Positions 18,814 to 28,277 of a stretch of DNA of 32,447 nucleotides are shown in pieces. The notes below the pieces were generated by a model, which did no database searches, was not told where the DNA came from, and saw nothing but the letters and a program-made list of their open reading frames with translations. The position numbers were made by a program, and so were the translations under genes. Position 1 is the stretch's first letter. Every line of letters starts with the position of its first letter. This DNA comes from Fidelibacterota bacterium (GTDB lineage: Bacteria; Fidelibacterota; UBA2242), in the NCBI GenBank assembly GCA_016782645.1, contig JADHYC010000026.1, forward strand, positions 1-32,447, written 5' to 3'.

Positions 18814-20073
18814 ATGGAAAAGGAGTTGAATATTGCTGTCCTGCAATCAATGAAAATCAAGGAATTAACTGATATTGCATTGAAGCTGGAAATACCAAGA
18901 TATGCTGGAGTTAAAAAGCAGGAATTGATTTATAAGATTCTTGAAGCGAATACGAAGAAAGCCGGTCATATTTTTTCTAAGGGTGTACTTCAAGTTGTGG
19001 ATGAAGGATACGGCTTTTTACGTTCAGAGGAGCTTAGTTATCTTTCCGGCCCCGATGATGTTTACGTTTCTCCATCTCAAATTAAACGGTTTGGTTTAAG
19101 AACGGGACATATCATTTACGGTGAAATTAGGCCTCCAAAAGATAATGAGAAATTCTTTGCTTTACTCAGAGTTGAAGCGGTTAACATGATGGATCCGGAG
19201 GAAATAAAAAATAAAGATTCATTTGATAGTCTTACACCACTTTATCCTGAAAGTCGGATCCAACTCGAAACTGATTCTAAAGATATGTCAATGAGAATTA
19301 TGGACCTCTTATGCCCGCTTGGGAAGGGACAAAGGGGGCTTATAGTTGCTCAGCCTAAAACTGGTAAAACGACACTACTTCAGCAGATTGCAAATAGTGT
19401 TACTACAAACCATCCAGAAATTATTTTAATGGTCCTTCTTATTGACGAAAGACCTGAAGAAGTAACTGATATGGAGCGGTCGGTAAAAGCAGAGGTTATT
19501 AGTTCTACTTTTGATGAGCCTCCAGAAAGACATGTTCAGGTTGCGAGTATGGTTTTGGAAAAAGCAAAAAGACTTATTGAACTTGAATTTCATGTAGTTA
19601 TTCTTCTTGATAGTATTACAAGGCTGGCTCGTGCGCATAATGCTGTAATTCCTCACAGTGGAAAGATACTATCTGGAGGTATCGATGCGAATGCTCTTCA
19701 TCTTCCAAAACGCTTTTTTGGTTCTGCTCGAAATATTGAAAATGGCGGAAGTCTTACTATAATTGCAACTGCTCTTATTGACACTGGAAGTAGAATGGAT
19801 GATGTTATTTTCGAAGAGTTCAAAGGTACAGGTAACATGGAGTTAGTACTTGACAGGCGACTCAGTGATAGACGAGTATTTCCTTCAATGGATGTTAATC
19901 GTTCAGGAACACGAAAAGAAGAGCTGCTATTATCCAGTGCGGAATTAGCACGTGTTTGGGTTTTACGGAAACTTCTTAGTGAGATGAATTCAGTTGAAGC
20001 GATGGAATTTCTTCTTGAAAGAATAAGAAGAACAAGAAGTAACCGAGAATTTCTCAAGTCAATGAATAAATAA
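18814..20073 (+). CDS. rho: transcription termination factor Rho
   Basis: Rho is a hexameric RNA helicase that ends transcription of untranslated RNA. The 419-residue protein has in order a Rho_N helical region ([19 protein letters not shown]), a cold-shock-like primary RNA site ([16 protein letters not shown], about 54-115) and a RecA-like ATPase. Walker A is AQPKTGKTT at 179-187 with Lys185, and Walker B ends at Asp266 in [16 protein letters not shown]. The secondary site loops are intact in [20 protein letters not shown] and [13 protein letters not shown]. No long N-terminal insertion is present. AGGAAA precedes the ATG by about eight bases. Its 113-base upstream region could carry autoregulation, but no motif is clear. 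The scarcity of intrinsic terminators in this window fits reliance on Rho. Confidence 0.98.
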   Translation: MEKELNIAVLQSMKIKELTDIALKLEIPRYAGVKKQELIYKILEANTKKAGHIFSKGVLQVVDEGYGFLRSEELSYLSGPDDVYVSPSQIKRFGLRTGHIIYGEIRPPKDNEKFFALLRVEAVNMMDPEEIKNKDSFDSLTPLYPESRIQLETDSKDMSMRIMDLLCPLGKGQRGLIVAQPKTGKTTLLQQIANSVTTNHPEIILMVLLIDERPEEVTDMERSVKAEVISSTFDEPPERHVQVASMVLEKAKRLIELEFHVVILLDSITRLARAHNAVIPHSGKILSGGIDANALHLPKRFFGSARNIENGGSLTIIATALIDTGSRMDDVIFEEFKGTGNMELVLDRRLSDRRVFPSMDVNRSGTRKEELLLSSAELARVWVLRKLLSEMNSVEAMEFLLERIRRTRSNREFLKSMNK

Positions 20074-20182
20074 ACTAATGGACAATCAACGCGAATTGCT
20101 GATTGCTATTAAAAAAATTTTTTAAAGCATGAATATAACCCTCAGTTCTTTTTGATATTTGAGTCTGAGACCATTAATTGTC

Positions 20183-20212
20183 TTGATTTTAATTCTTTTA
20201 ATAATGTATATT
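20183..20212 (+). promoter_or_regulatory. candidate promoter for rpmE
   Basis: TTGATT (20183-20188), an 18-base spacer and TATATT (20207-20212) lie in the 184-base gap between rho and rpmE, 45 bases before the rpmE start. AAGGA stands about nine bases before that ATG. Background A+T content makes chance matches likely. Confidence 0.4.
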
Positions 20213-20257
20213 CGCTCCGCTTTCAGCAATTGTGTTTAGTGGTAAAGGATAGAGAAT

Positions 20258-20470
20258 ATGAAACCTAAAATTCATCCTGAATACATCAAGTGTAAAGTCA
20301 CTTGTGCATGTGGTAATACATTTGTTACTCGTTCTACAGTTGGAGACATGAAAGTAGAAATCTGTTCTGCCTGCCATCCTTTTTTTACAGGCAAACAGAA
20401 GCTTGTTGACTCTGCCGGCCGGATTGAAAAATTCTTGCGCAAGTACAGTAAAGATTTAAAAAAAGGTTAG
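20258..20470 (+). CDS. rpmE: 50S ribosomal protein L31, zinc-binding form
   Basis: The 70-residue protein belongs to the large ribosomal subunit. It has the four cysteines of the zinc (C+) form: Cys16 and Cys18 in KVTCACGN, Cys36 and Cys39 in [10 protein letters not shown], plus the usual [16 protein letters not shown]. The C-minus paralog used under zinc starvation lacks these cysteines, and none is seen here. A good ribosome binding site (AAGGA) precedes the ATG. An intrinsic terminator follows the stop by 15 bases. The rho-rpmE-DUF1385-prfA-prmC order is known from several phyla and supports the set of calls here. Confidence 0.97.
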   Translation: MKPKIHPEYIKCKVTCACGNTFVTRSTVGDMKVEICSACHPFFTGKQKLVDSAGRIEKFLRKYSKDLKKG

Positions 20471-20485
20471 CAACTCCTTATAAAT

Positions 20486-20527
20486 ATAGCGATATCTTCT
20501 CTTTTAGGAAGAGATCGCTATTTTTTT
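20486..20527 (+). terminator. intrinsic terminator after rpmE
   Basis: ATAGCGAT (20486-20493) pairs perfectly with ATCGCTAT (20514-20521). Inside it TCTTC pairs with GAAGA past a single A-G mismatch. The stem is followed at once by an uninterrupted run of T to 20527. The structure lies 15 bases after the rpmE stop and just before the next gene's ATG (20538), so it may set the ratio of L31 to the downstream genes rather than end all transcription. Confidence 0.8.
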
Positions 20528-20537
20528 GAGTATAAAT

Positions 20538-21494
20538 ATGAAACATAAAATTCTTGTAGGTGGGCAGGCTGTAATTGAGGGTGTTATGATGCGTGTGCCG
20601 GGAGCTTATGCCACGGCAGTTAGAAAGCCTGATGGAAATATAGAGATTGCACGGTCTGAATTCAAGTCCCTTACAGAAAGAATTCCATTTTTGAAAAAAC
20701 GGGTTTTTAGGGGAATAATTGCTCTTTTTGAAGCTCTAAAAATTGGACTTAATACATTACAATTATCTGCCGATATAGCAATAAAAGCGGAAGAGGAAGC
20801 AAAAGGTAAGAAGCAAAAAAGTCAAGGTAATTTCTCGAAAATTATAACTGTACTGGTAGCTTTTATTCTCGGATTTGGGATTTTTGCTGTTTTACCTCTA
20901 TATCTCACGACTGAACTATTAGATATTGAACGAAAGGCAATTACTTTTAATATTATAGTTGGATTATGGCGTATTGTCTTTTTTTTAATTTATTTATGGG
21001 CAATCTCTTTAATGAAAGATATACAGACTTTATTTCAATATCACGGTGCTGAACATAAAGTTGTTTTTACTTTTGAAGCCGGTAAAAATTTAACAATCGA
21101 GAATACACGTGAATTTAAAACTTTTCACCCTCGATGTGGGACGAGTTTTATATTTATCGTACTATTAGTTTCAATTTTAATGTTTGCCTTGATTGATTCT
21201 TTTATAATTTTGGGTTTTGGTAGTATTACTCTTCAACTTAGAATACTTTTTCACTTAGCGCTATTGCCGTTAGTTGCTGGTGTGGGGTATGAGTTCCTGA
21301 AATTGACTGCAAAATATCAAAATAAGTCAATTGGGAAATGGTTAACGATGCCTGGCTTATGGCTTCAGCATATTACAACGAAACCCCCTTCTGATGATCA
21401 AGTTGAGATTGCAATTATAGCGCTGAAAGCGGCGTTTGGTGATAAATTTTCTGATTACGAGGGTAAGAAGTATATTGCTAAAGCAGTTGACTAA
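20538..21494 (+). CDS. DUF1385 membrane protein (YqhQ-like)
   Basis: A DUF1385 family protein of about 318 residues. The N-terminus has the family signature [19 protein letters not shown]. Four or so hydrophobic helices follow from near 98 (for example [20 protein letters not shown]). Between them lies the conserved cytoplasmic-side segment [16 protein letters not shown] and the later [12 protein letters not shown]. Biochemical function is not established for this family. A TTG at 20526 is in frame but sits inside the terminator T-run, so the ATG at 20538 is chosen. The gene is commonly found between rpmE and prfA, as here. It starts right after the L31 terminator. Confidence 0.9.
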   Translation: MKHKILVGGQAVIEGVMMRVPGAYATAVRKPDGNIEIARSEFKSLTERIPFLKKRVFRGIIALFEALKIGLNTLQLSADIAIKAEEEAKGKKQKSQGNFSKIITVLVAFILGFGIFAVLPLYLTTELLDIERKAITFNIIVGLWRIVFFLIYLWAISLMKDIQTLFQYHGAEHKVVFTFEAGKNLTIENTREFKTFHPRCGTSFIFIVLLVSILMFALIDSFIILGFGSITLQLRILFHLALLPLVAGVGYEFLKLTAKYQNKSIGKWLTMPGLWLQHITTKPPSDDQVEIAIIALKAAFGDKFSDYEGKKYIAKAVD

Positions 21495-21505
21495 AGAGAT
21501 TAATT

Positions 21506-22579
21506 ATGATAGATCAACTTAAAGAAATAAATAGGAGATTTGAAGAGATTTCGAAGAGGCTTTATGACCCCTATATTGTAAATGACCAGGAAGAATATCG
21601 CAGGCTTGCCAAAGAGAGTAAAGATCTTAAGCCGATAGTTGAAAAAAGTATAAAGTATTTGAAAATTATTTCAAATTTAGAGGAAGATCACGAGATATTA
21701 AAAGGTTCAGACACTGAATTAAAAGAGTTAGTTCATGAAGAAATTAATGGTCTTCAGGAAGAAGCGAAAAAGTTACAAGAAGAGATAAAAATTTTGCTGA
21801 TACCTAAGGATCCAAATGATGATAAAAATGCTATCATTGAGATTCGTGCAGGTACGGGAGGTGATGAAGCTGCTATTTTTGTTGCAGACCTGTATCGTAT
21901 GTACTCTAAATATGCAGAGCGGAAAAACTGGCAAGTCGAAGAATTGTCAAGTAGCCCTACCGGAATAGGTGGGTTTAAAGAGGTGATTTTTTCTCTAAGT
22001 GGCGAGGGTGTTTATGGAACAATGAAGTTTGAATCAGGTGTACATAGGGTCCAACGAGTTCCGTTAACAGAGACACAGGGGCGAATTCATACCTCTGCTT
22101 CTACTGTAGCTGTTTTGCCTGAAGCAGAAGAGGTTGATGTAAATATTGATCCTTCTAATTTGCGTATAGATACATACAGAGCCAGTGGAGCTGGTGGGCA
22201 GCATGTTAATAAGGTAGAGTCAGCTATTAGGATAACTCATATTCCGACAAATCTGGTTGTAACTTGCCAGGATGAAAAATCTCAGCATAAAAATAAAGCA
22301 AAGGCTTTAAAGATTCTCAGAAGTCGAGTATATGCTCAAATAAAAGCAGAACATGACGCCAAAATTGCCGCTAAAAGAAAATCTATGGTTAGTACCGGTG
22401 ATAGGAGTGCGAAAATCAGAACATACAATTTTCCTCAGGGTAGGGTTACAGATCATAGAATAAATTTAACTCTATATAAACTAGAATATATTAAAGCAGG
22501 CGACCTTGATGAGCTTATTGAAGCAATTAAAGTTGCTCATAATATGGATATGCTGAAAGCCTCTTTAGAAGATCCATAA
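21506..22579 (+). CDS. prfA: peptide chain release factor 1
   Basis: RF1 reads UAA and UAG stop codons and triggers peptide release. The 357-residue product has an N-terminal helical domain (1-105), the codon-recognition region with the P-x-T tripeptide as PLT at 186-188 ([14 protein letters not shown]) and the peptidyl-transfer GGQ at 230-232 ([13 protein letters not shown]). RF1 usually shows PAT or PVT, so leucine in the middle is a mild variation. The absence of the SPF tripeptide excludes RF2. The GGQ glutamine is the target of PrmC methylation, and prmC follows 96 bases later, an arrangement that supports both calls. The start ATG lies 11 bases after the DUF1385 stop. Confidence 0.97.
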   Translation: MIDQLKEINRRFEEISKRLYDPYIVNDQEEYRRLAKESKDLKPIVEKSIKYLKIISNLEEDHEILKGSDTELKELVHEEINGLQEEAKKLQEEIKILLIPKDPNDDKNAIIEIRAGTGGDEAAIFVADLYRMYSKYAERKNWQVEELSSSPTGIGGFKEVIFSLSGEGVYGTMKFESGVHRVQRVPLTETQGRIHTSASTVAVLPEAEEVDVNIDPSNLRIDTYRASGAGGQHVNKVESAIRITHIPTNLVVTCQDEKSQHKNKAKALKILRSRVYAQIKAEHDAKIAAKRKSMVSTGDRSAKIRTYNFPQGRVTDHRINLTLYKLEYIKAGDLDELIEAIKVAHNMDMLKASLEDP

Positions 22580-22675
22580 AATCCCTCTCTCATAATATTT
22601 ACTTAGAAATTTTTTTCAATAACACATAAATATTCTTGTTCACTATTTAAACTAGTTTTAATTTCAAACAGTTTT

Positions 22676-23563
22676 ATGATTTCATACACACCTAAAATCT
22701 GGCATATTGCGGATGTACTGAAATGGTCGAAAAGTTACCTTAAGGAGAAAGGTGTTGAATCTCCGCAGATAGAGGTTGAATGGTTATTAAGGGATATTTT
22801 AAAATTTTCTCGTCTAGAAGTATATCTAAAGCATGATCGCCCATTATCAAAAGAAGAACTTTTAAAATTTAAAAAATTACTTGTGGAAAGAGCCTCCGGT
22901 ACACCTATTCAATATGTGCTAGGTTATGCAGAATTCATGGGCTTGGATTTTAAAGTTACTCCATCAGTTTTGATTCCCCGTCCCGAGACAGAGGTTCTGG
23001 TTGAGAAGGTTTTAGAAATATTAAAGGAAGATAGGTGGGAAAAACCGATAATTTTGGATATAGGTACTGGGTCGGGAAATATTGCTATTTCAATAGCGGT
23101 TAATTATCCTGATTGTACTGTAGTTGGATTGGATATTAGTAGCGAAGCACTTAAGATAGCGAAAATAAATGCTGCTAATAATTCCGTATCAGAAAGAGTG
23201 GATTTCATAAAGATAAATATTTTAAAAGAATCTCCGCAAGTTGAAAGATATTTCAATATAATAGTATCAAATCCACCTTATGTTGCTGGAGAATGGTTTG
23301 AGAATTTGCCTGAAATAGTGAGAAAATATGAACCTGTTCAAGCTCTAAACCCTGGTGAAGATGACCTTGTATTTTATCGTCGGCTTGGAAAATTGTCTAA
23401 CACGCTTTTATCACTTGATGGTATTTTGATTGTTGAAATCGGCGGCTCTTATCAAGAAGAGAATGTGCAAAATGTTTTCACGGAGTATAACTTAGGTGAT
23501 TTCGAAACTATAGAAGATTATCTTGGTCAAAATCGTTGTATCATTGCAGGGCTAAATAAATGA
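22676..23563 (+). CDS. prmC: release factor glutamine methyltransferase
   Basis: PrmC methylates the GGQ glutamine of RF1 and RF2, raising termination efficiency. The 295-residue product has an N-terminal helical substrate-binding domain (1-90; WLLRDILKFSRLEVY) with the RASGTPIQYVLGYAEFMG linker and LIPRPETEVLVE. The SAM loop DIGTGSGNIAISIA follows, and the catalytic NPPY is at 199-202. RYEP-like and ALNPGEDDL segments at the end match the family. The 96 bases between prfA and this gene hold no clear hairpin or promoter. Its stop overlaps the following ubiA-family start by four bases (ATGA), so they are translated together. Confidence 0.95.
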   Translation: MISYTPKIWHIADVLKWSKSYLKEKGVESPQIEVEWLLRDILKFSRLEVYLKHDRPLSKEELLKFKKLLVERASGTPIQYVLGYAEFMGLDFKVTPSVLIPRPETEVLVEKVLEILKEDRWEKPIILDIGTGSGNIAISIAVNYPDCTVVGLDISSEALKIAKINAANNSVSERVDFIKINILKESPQVERYFNIIVSNPPYVAGEWFENLPEIVRKYEPVQALNPGEDDLVFYRRLGKLSNTLLSLDGILIVEIGGSYQEENVQNVFTEYNLGDFETIEDYLGQNRCIIAGLNK

Positions 23564-24399
23564 AGACGCTTGTTGCATATGTCAGATTAATGCGTCCCCT
23601 GAATTTGCTTCAAGGAGCAATTGCAATACTGGTTTGTGCAACTCTAATGGAACAATTTCCGATATGGTGGAAGATATTATTAACAATAGCAGTTATCTGG
23701 GTATGTACAGGTGGTGGAAATGCTTTAAATGATTATTGCGATTCTGAAATTGATAAAATAAACCGTCCTAAGCGCCCTATTCCTATGGGGTTAGTTTCAA
23801 AAAAGGGAGCATTGATTTTTTCAACTTTGCTTTTTATTTCAAGTCTGCTTTTTGCTATTCCTATTTGGGATTTTCAAGTAGCCATAGTTTTAGGAATTGC
23901 ATTATTTTTTTTAATAACATATAGTCTTTTTTTCAAAATGAGGGTATTTATTGGAAATCTTATCGTGTCGCTTATACTTGGAATGGCTTTTCTTTTTGGG
24001 ACAATTATATTTGGTGACATTTTAAAAGGAATAGTTCCATTTTTGTTAGCCTTTGCTTTTACTCTTATAAGAGAAATGGTCAAGGATATGCAAGATGTTG
24101 AAGGAGATAGAGCTCTTGGAGTTAATACGCTTCCAATGAAATACGGAATCAATACCTCAAAACATTTAGTTACTATTTTCACTTTTTTACTTATGACAGG
24201 AGCAATTTTTCCATATATACTAAATGTTTATGGAAAATTTTATCTAATTACTGTTATCTTTACTGTTGAAATTCCGTTGCTGTATGTTATATTTTCAATT
24301 CAGAGAGATACTTCTGCAACAAATTGTTCTCTTATCTCGTCTGTTTTGAAAGCTGATATTTTCTTTGGATTATTGGCGATATATTTAGGAAGATTTTAA
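23560..24399 (+). CDS. UbiA-family prenyltransferase, DGGGP synthase-like
   Basis: A 279-residue integral membrane protein with about eight helices. The two aspartate-rich Mg-diphosphate motifs are NDYCDSEID (57-65, followed by KINRPKRPIPMG) and DMQDVEGD (176-183). The preceding GGGNALNDY and LIREMVKD match the archaeal digeranylgeranylglyceryl-phosphate synthase branch, which joins a second prenyl chain to glycerol phosphate, more closely than UbiA proper or protoheme synthase. Related genes are known in FCB bacteria, and their physiological product is not settled. Menaquinone-type (MenA) activity is an alternative. It overlaps prmC by four bases and abuts dnaE, so its placement in a translation/replication operon gives no clue to the pathway. 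Confidence 0.75.
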   Translation: MKTLVAYVRLMRPLNLLQGAIAILVCATLMEQFPIWWKILLTIAVIWVCTGGGNALNDYCDSEIDKINRPKRPIPMGLVSKKGALIFSTLLFISSLLFAIPIWDFQVAIVLGIALFFLITYSLFFKMRVFIGNLIVSLILGMAFLFGTIIFGDILKGIVPFLLAFAFTLIREMVKDMQDVEGDRALGVNTLPMKYGINTSKHLVTIFTFLLMTGAIFPYILNVYGKFYLITVIFTVEIPLLYVIFSIQRDTSATNCSLISSVLKADIFFGLLAIYLGRF

Positions 24400-27300
24400 A
24401 TGCCCGAATTTATTCATCTTCATAATCACTCTGACTATAGTCTTCTTGATGGCGCTCAAACTGTTGATAGTCTGGTACTGAGAGTAAAAGAACTTGGTAT
24501 GCCTGCTGTTGCTCTAACTGAGCATGGGAATTTATTCAGTGCTATTAATTTTTATATAACTGCAAGGGAGCATAATATAAAGCCAATTATAGGTTGTGAA
24601 GTTTATGTTGCTGAAAAGGGTCGTTTTGATAGAAAATCGAAGGATCATAGCGGATGGGGTTATAATCACTTCCTGCTTCTTGTTCAGAATATCAATGGCT
24701 ATCATAACCTGATAAAGTTAATTAGCCTGAGCTATCTTGAAGGGTTTTATTATCGTCCGCGTGTAGATAAAGAGCTGTTAAGGGAATATAATGAAGGCTT
24801 GATAGCTTCTACAGCATGTATTAAAGGCGAAGTTCAGAGAGCGGCTGTTAAGGGTGACTATGAGAGAGCAAAAAGAATAGCTTCTGAATATGCAGAGATT
24901 TTTGAAGATAGATTCTACCTGGAAGTGCAAAATCATGGATTAAAAGAAGAATCTATTTGGCGAGATGTAGCAAAAAGAATGTCAGTGGAGTTGGGTATTC
25001 CTCGAATAGCTACGAATGATGCTCATTATACCAGGCAAGAACATTGGGAAGCTCATGATGCTCATTTTTGTCTGGGTATTGGAAAAGAGGTTCGGGACCC
25101 TGATCGTTTACGATATGATCCTCCTGAATACTGGATTAAATCGCAAGAAGAGATGGCTGCTCTCTTTCCAGATGATAATGAGGTATTGGAGAATACAATT
25201 AAAATCGCTGAATCTTGTGATTTAGAAATAGAGATCGGAAAAAATCACCTTCCTCGTTTTCCTATTCCTGAAGGTTTTAATGAAACAAATCCTGACGACT
25301 ACCTTGCTCAATTAGTAAGAAATGGAATTGAATTTCGTTATGAGAATGTTACTGATGAGATAAAGGAAAGAGCAGAATATGAGTTAAGTGTAATTAAACT
25401 GATGGGTTTTGCAGGATATTTTCTTATAGTTCAGGACTTTATTCGTTATGCAAAAGATAATGGTGTTCCGGTGGGACCCGGACGTGGCTCAGTTGCTGGA
25501 AGCATTGCTGCCTATGCGCTTGGTATTACAGATATTGACCCAATAAAATTTAATCTAATTTTTGAGCGTTTCCTTAACCCTGAGCGTATCTCAATGCCTG
25601 ATATTGATATTGATTTCTGTGATGAAAGACGCAATAAAGTAATAGATTATATTAAAAATAAATATGGTGAGGATAGTGTTACTCAAATAATCACCTTTGG
25701 TAAAATGAAGGCACGGGCTGTTATCCGGGATGTGGGTAGAGTTTTGAGTATGCCTCTGGCTGAAGTAGATCGTATCGCTAAGTTAATTCCTGAAGGTCCC
25801 AAAGTGAATTTAGAAGATTCTCTCGCTCAAAGTCGTGAACTCAGGGAAGCCTCAGAATTAGATGAACAGCACATAAAATTATTTAAAATATCAAGAATCC
25901 TTGAAGGAATGAATCGGCATTCTTCAACTCATGCTGCAGGTGTGGTTATTGCCCCGGGAGATCTCACCGATTATGTTCCTCTTTATAAGTCCAGTAATGG
26001 TGATATTACTACCCAGTATGACATGAAGAGTGTAGATAAAATCGGTCTTCTGAAAGTAGATTTTCTGGGACTTCGAAATCTTACTGTTATTGATAATACT
26101 GTAAAGATGTTGAAAGAAAAAGATATCTCAGTTGATATAGATAAGATTCCGGAAGAGGATGAACTTACACTCTCCCTTTTTGGTGAAGGTAAGACAATTG
26201 GAATTTTCCAGTTTGAATCAGCTGGAATGAGGGATTATTTAAAGAAGCTCAAGCCTTCCGGTATTGAAGATTTAATTGCTATGAATGCTCTATACCGTCC
26301 TGGTCCAATGGAAATGATTGGCGATTTTATCGAAAGGAAACAAGGACGGGCAAAAATTGAATATCTGCATCCGTCTCTAGAACTAATACTTAAAGATACA
26401 TACGGGATTATAGTGTATCAGGAACAGGTGATGCAGATTGGAAGCCGGATAGGAGGTTTCTCATTAGCAAAAGCAGACCTTATGCGTCGTGCGATGGGGA
26501 AAAAGCAAGTTGCGACAATGAGATCACTCAAGAAAGAGTTTGTCGAGGGTGCTTCTAAGAAAGGTATTGACAAAAGAATAGCCAGTAAGATATACGCTTT
26601 GATTCAGAAATTTGCCAGTTATGGTTTTAATAGGAGTCACAGCGCCGCTTATGCAGTTCTTGCTTATCAAATTGGATACTTAAAAGCTCATTATCCATCT
26701 GAATTTATGGCAGCTAACTTGAGTAGCGAGATCAATAATAAGGATAGAGTTATTATTCTTTCCAATGAAGTAAGAAGCATGGGATTAGAAATTCTGCCCC
26801 CTGATATAAATTATAGTGAAGTATATTTTGCTCCTAATGATAAATCAATTAGGTATGGTTTGAATGCCATAAAGAATGTTGGAGAGAAGGCGGCAGAAAA
26901 TATTGTTTCTTCCAGAAAGAGAGAAGGAGGTTTTAAAACTCTTTTTCAATTTGTTGTTGCTTTAGATTTGAAATGTGTAAGTCGTAAGGTTTTAGAGTGT
27001 CTGATTGCTGCCGGTGCGACTGACTCTTTAGAGGGAAATAGAGCGCAAAAGTTTGGTACTGTTGATATTGCAATTCAATACGCACAATCACTCCAGGCTG
27101 AGAGAGACAATAAACAGGTGAACCTTTTTCAATTAGGAGGAAATACTACCAAATCAGTGTTATCGGAACCGAGTCTTCCTGATATTCCACCGTGGAGTGA
27201 TAATAAAAGATGGTTTAAAGAAAAGGAACTAGTTGGTATGTATCTGACAGGGCATCCGCTTTTGCAATATACGACAGAGATTGAAACTTTCTCAAACTAT

Positions 27301-27831
27301 GACTTTACCGAGCCCCTGTCAAGATTCGATAAAGAAATAGTGAAATTGGGAGGAATAATTTCCAAGATCAAGAAACTTATGGATCGTAAGAATAGGCAGA
27401 TGGCTTTTATCACACTTGAAAGTTTGAATGGAACTGTAGAAGCCATTGCGTTTGCAGATATATATGAAAGGTTTAAGGAAAATATTAAGGTTGACAATCT
27501 AGTTTTCGTTCAAGGAAAAGTGAGTCGGCGAGGTGAGAAGGATGAAAGAATCCTGGTAGAAAGTATAAACCCTCTTAAAGGATTGATGGATAGAAAATCA
27601 AAAAATCTTAATATCCGACTTGAAGCTGAGAAGATAGAAAAGTCTGATATTGAAAATCTGAAGAAATTAGCCACGCAGTACAAAGGGGATTGTGATTTAA
27701 TTTTACATATTTATGATAAAAACAAGAACAGTAGAATAGTACGATCAGGTTCAGTAAAAGTGAGTCCAAATAAAGAACTTATTGATAAACTCAGAAATGT
27801 TCATGGTGAAAAAAATGTCTGGATTGAGTAA
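24400..27831 (+). CDS. dnaE: DNA polymerase III alpha subunit
   Basis: The replicative C-family polymerase, 1143 residues. Domains: PHP (1-270), palm with catalytic Asp401 and Asp403 in MPDIDIDF and Asp554 in KVDFLGLRN, thumb and fingers (GPGRGSVAGS at 359-368), a beta-binding and tandem HhH region (about 790-900), and an OB fold near 980-1060 (GIISKIKKLMDRKNRQMAFITLE is its start, quoted only in part by family pattern). The PHP domain keeps HLHNHSDYSLLDGA, LTEHGN, GCEVYVAE, NHG and ATNDAHYTR, so its metal ligands look intact; in E. coli DnaE several are lost. An intact PHP can serve as a proofreading exonuclease. The ATG follows the prenyltransferase stop directly, and the stop overlaps dtd by one base. 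Confidence 0.98.
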   Translation: MPEFIHLHNHSDYSLLDGAQTVDSLVLRVKELGMPAVALTEHGNLFSAINFYITAREHNIKPIIGCEVYVAEKGRFDRKSKDHSGWGYNHFLLLVQNINGYHNLIKLISLSYLEGFYYRPRVDKELLREYNEGLIASTACIKGEVQRAAVKGDYERAKRIASEYAEIFEDRFYLEVQNHGLKEESIWRDVAKRMSVELGIPRIATNDAHYTRQEHWEAHDAHFCLGIGKEVRDPDRLRYDPPEYWIKSQEEMAALFPDDNEVLENTIKIAESCDLEIEIGKNHLPRFPIPEGFNETNPDDYLAQLVRNGIEFRYENVTDEIKERAEYELSVIKLMGFAGYFLIVQDFIRYAKDNGVPVGPGRGSVAGSIAAYALGITDIDPIKFNLIFERFLNPERISMPDIDIDFCDERRNKVIDYIKNKYGEDSVTQIITFGKMKARAVIRDVGRVLSMPLAEVDRIAKLIPEGPKVNLEDSLAQSRELREASELDEQHIKLFKISRILEGMNRHSSTHAAGVVIAPGDLTDYVPLYKSSNGDITTQYDMKSVDKIGLLKVDFLGLRNLTVIDNTVKMLKEKDISVDIDKIPEEDELTLSLFGEGKTIGIFQFESAGMRDYLKKLKPSGIEDLIAMNALYRPGPMEMIGDFIERKQGRAKIEYLHPSLELILKDTYGIIVYQEQVMQIGSRIGGFSLAKADLMRRAMGKKQVATMRSLKKEFVEGASKKGIDKRIASKIYALIQKFASYGFNRSHSAAYAVLAYQIGYLKAHYPSEFMAANLSSEINNKDRVIILSNEVRSMGLEILPPDINYSEVYFAPNDKSIRYGLNAIKNVGEKAAENIVSSRKREGGFKTLFQFVVALDLKCVSRKVLECLIAAGATDSLEGNRAQKFGTVDIAIQYAQSLQAERDNKQVNLFQLGGNTTKSVLSEPSLPDIPPWSDNKRWFKEKELVGMYLTGHPLLQYTTEIETFSNYDFTEPLSRFDKEIVKLGGIISKIKKLMDRKNRQMAFITLESLNGTVEAIAFADIYERFKENIKVDNLVFVQGKVSRRGEKDERILVESINPLKGLMDRKSKNLNIRLEAEKIEKSDIENLKKLATQYKGDCDLILHIYDKNKNSRIVRSGSVKVSPNKELIDKLRNVHGEKNVWIE

Positions 27832-28277
27832 TGATAGCTGTAATTCAAAGATCTAAAAATGCATGTGTTTCCATAAATGAGGAAATTGTAGGTAAAATTG
27901 ATAATGGTTTGGTTATCCTCTTAGGAGTATGTAAGGGTGATAAAGAAACTGATGCCGATTTTTTAGCAGCTAAAGTTTCTGGTATGAGGATATTCAGTGA
28001 TAATAATGGGAAAATGAATTTGTCTGTAAATGAAGTGAGCGGCAGCGCACTTGTTATTTCTCAATTCACACTTTGCGGCGATTGGCGAAAAGGAAGGCGT
28101 CCTAGTTTTATTAATGCAGCACCACCGGAAGAAGGGGAACGTCTGTATAAATATTTTATGAATTGCTTGAAAAAAAATGGGTTACCGGTTCAATCTGGGA
28201 TTTTTGGAGCAATGATGGATGTGCATTTAATAAATGATGGTCCTGTAACTTTTGTGCTGGATAGTAAGTTAAAGTAG
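27831..28277 (+). CDS. dtd: D-aminoacyl-tRNA deacylase
   Basis: Dtd hydrolyses D-aminoacyl-tRNA and glycyl-tRNA(Ala), keeping mischarged tRNA out of protein synthesis. The 148-residue product is of standard length. It has the catalytic SQFTL motif (77-81) and the Gly-cisPro motif GP at 137-138 (INDGPVTF), the pair that enforces chirality by excluding L-amino acids across the dimer interface. VIQRSKNACVSI forms the first strand. The start shares one base with the dnaE stop, and the stop shares one base with the GTG of the methyltransferase gene that follows, so the restriction-modification genes appear grafted directly onto this housekeeping transcript. Confidence 0.96.
   Translation: MIAVIQRSKNACVSINEEIVGKIDNGLVILLGVCKGDKETDADFLAAKVSGMRIFSDNNGKMNLSVNEVSGSALVISQFTLCGDWRKGRRPSFINAAPPEEGERLYKYFMNCLKKNGLPVQSGIFGAMMDVHLINDGPVTFVLDSKLK

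Noticed and set aside
20109..20125. A-run/T-run palindrome between rho and rpmE as a terminator for rho
   Set aside because: The stem would consist only of A-T pairs and would be too weak to act as an intrinsic terminator.
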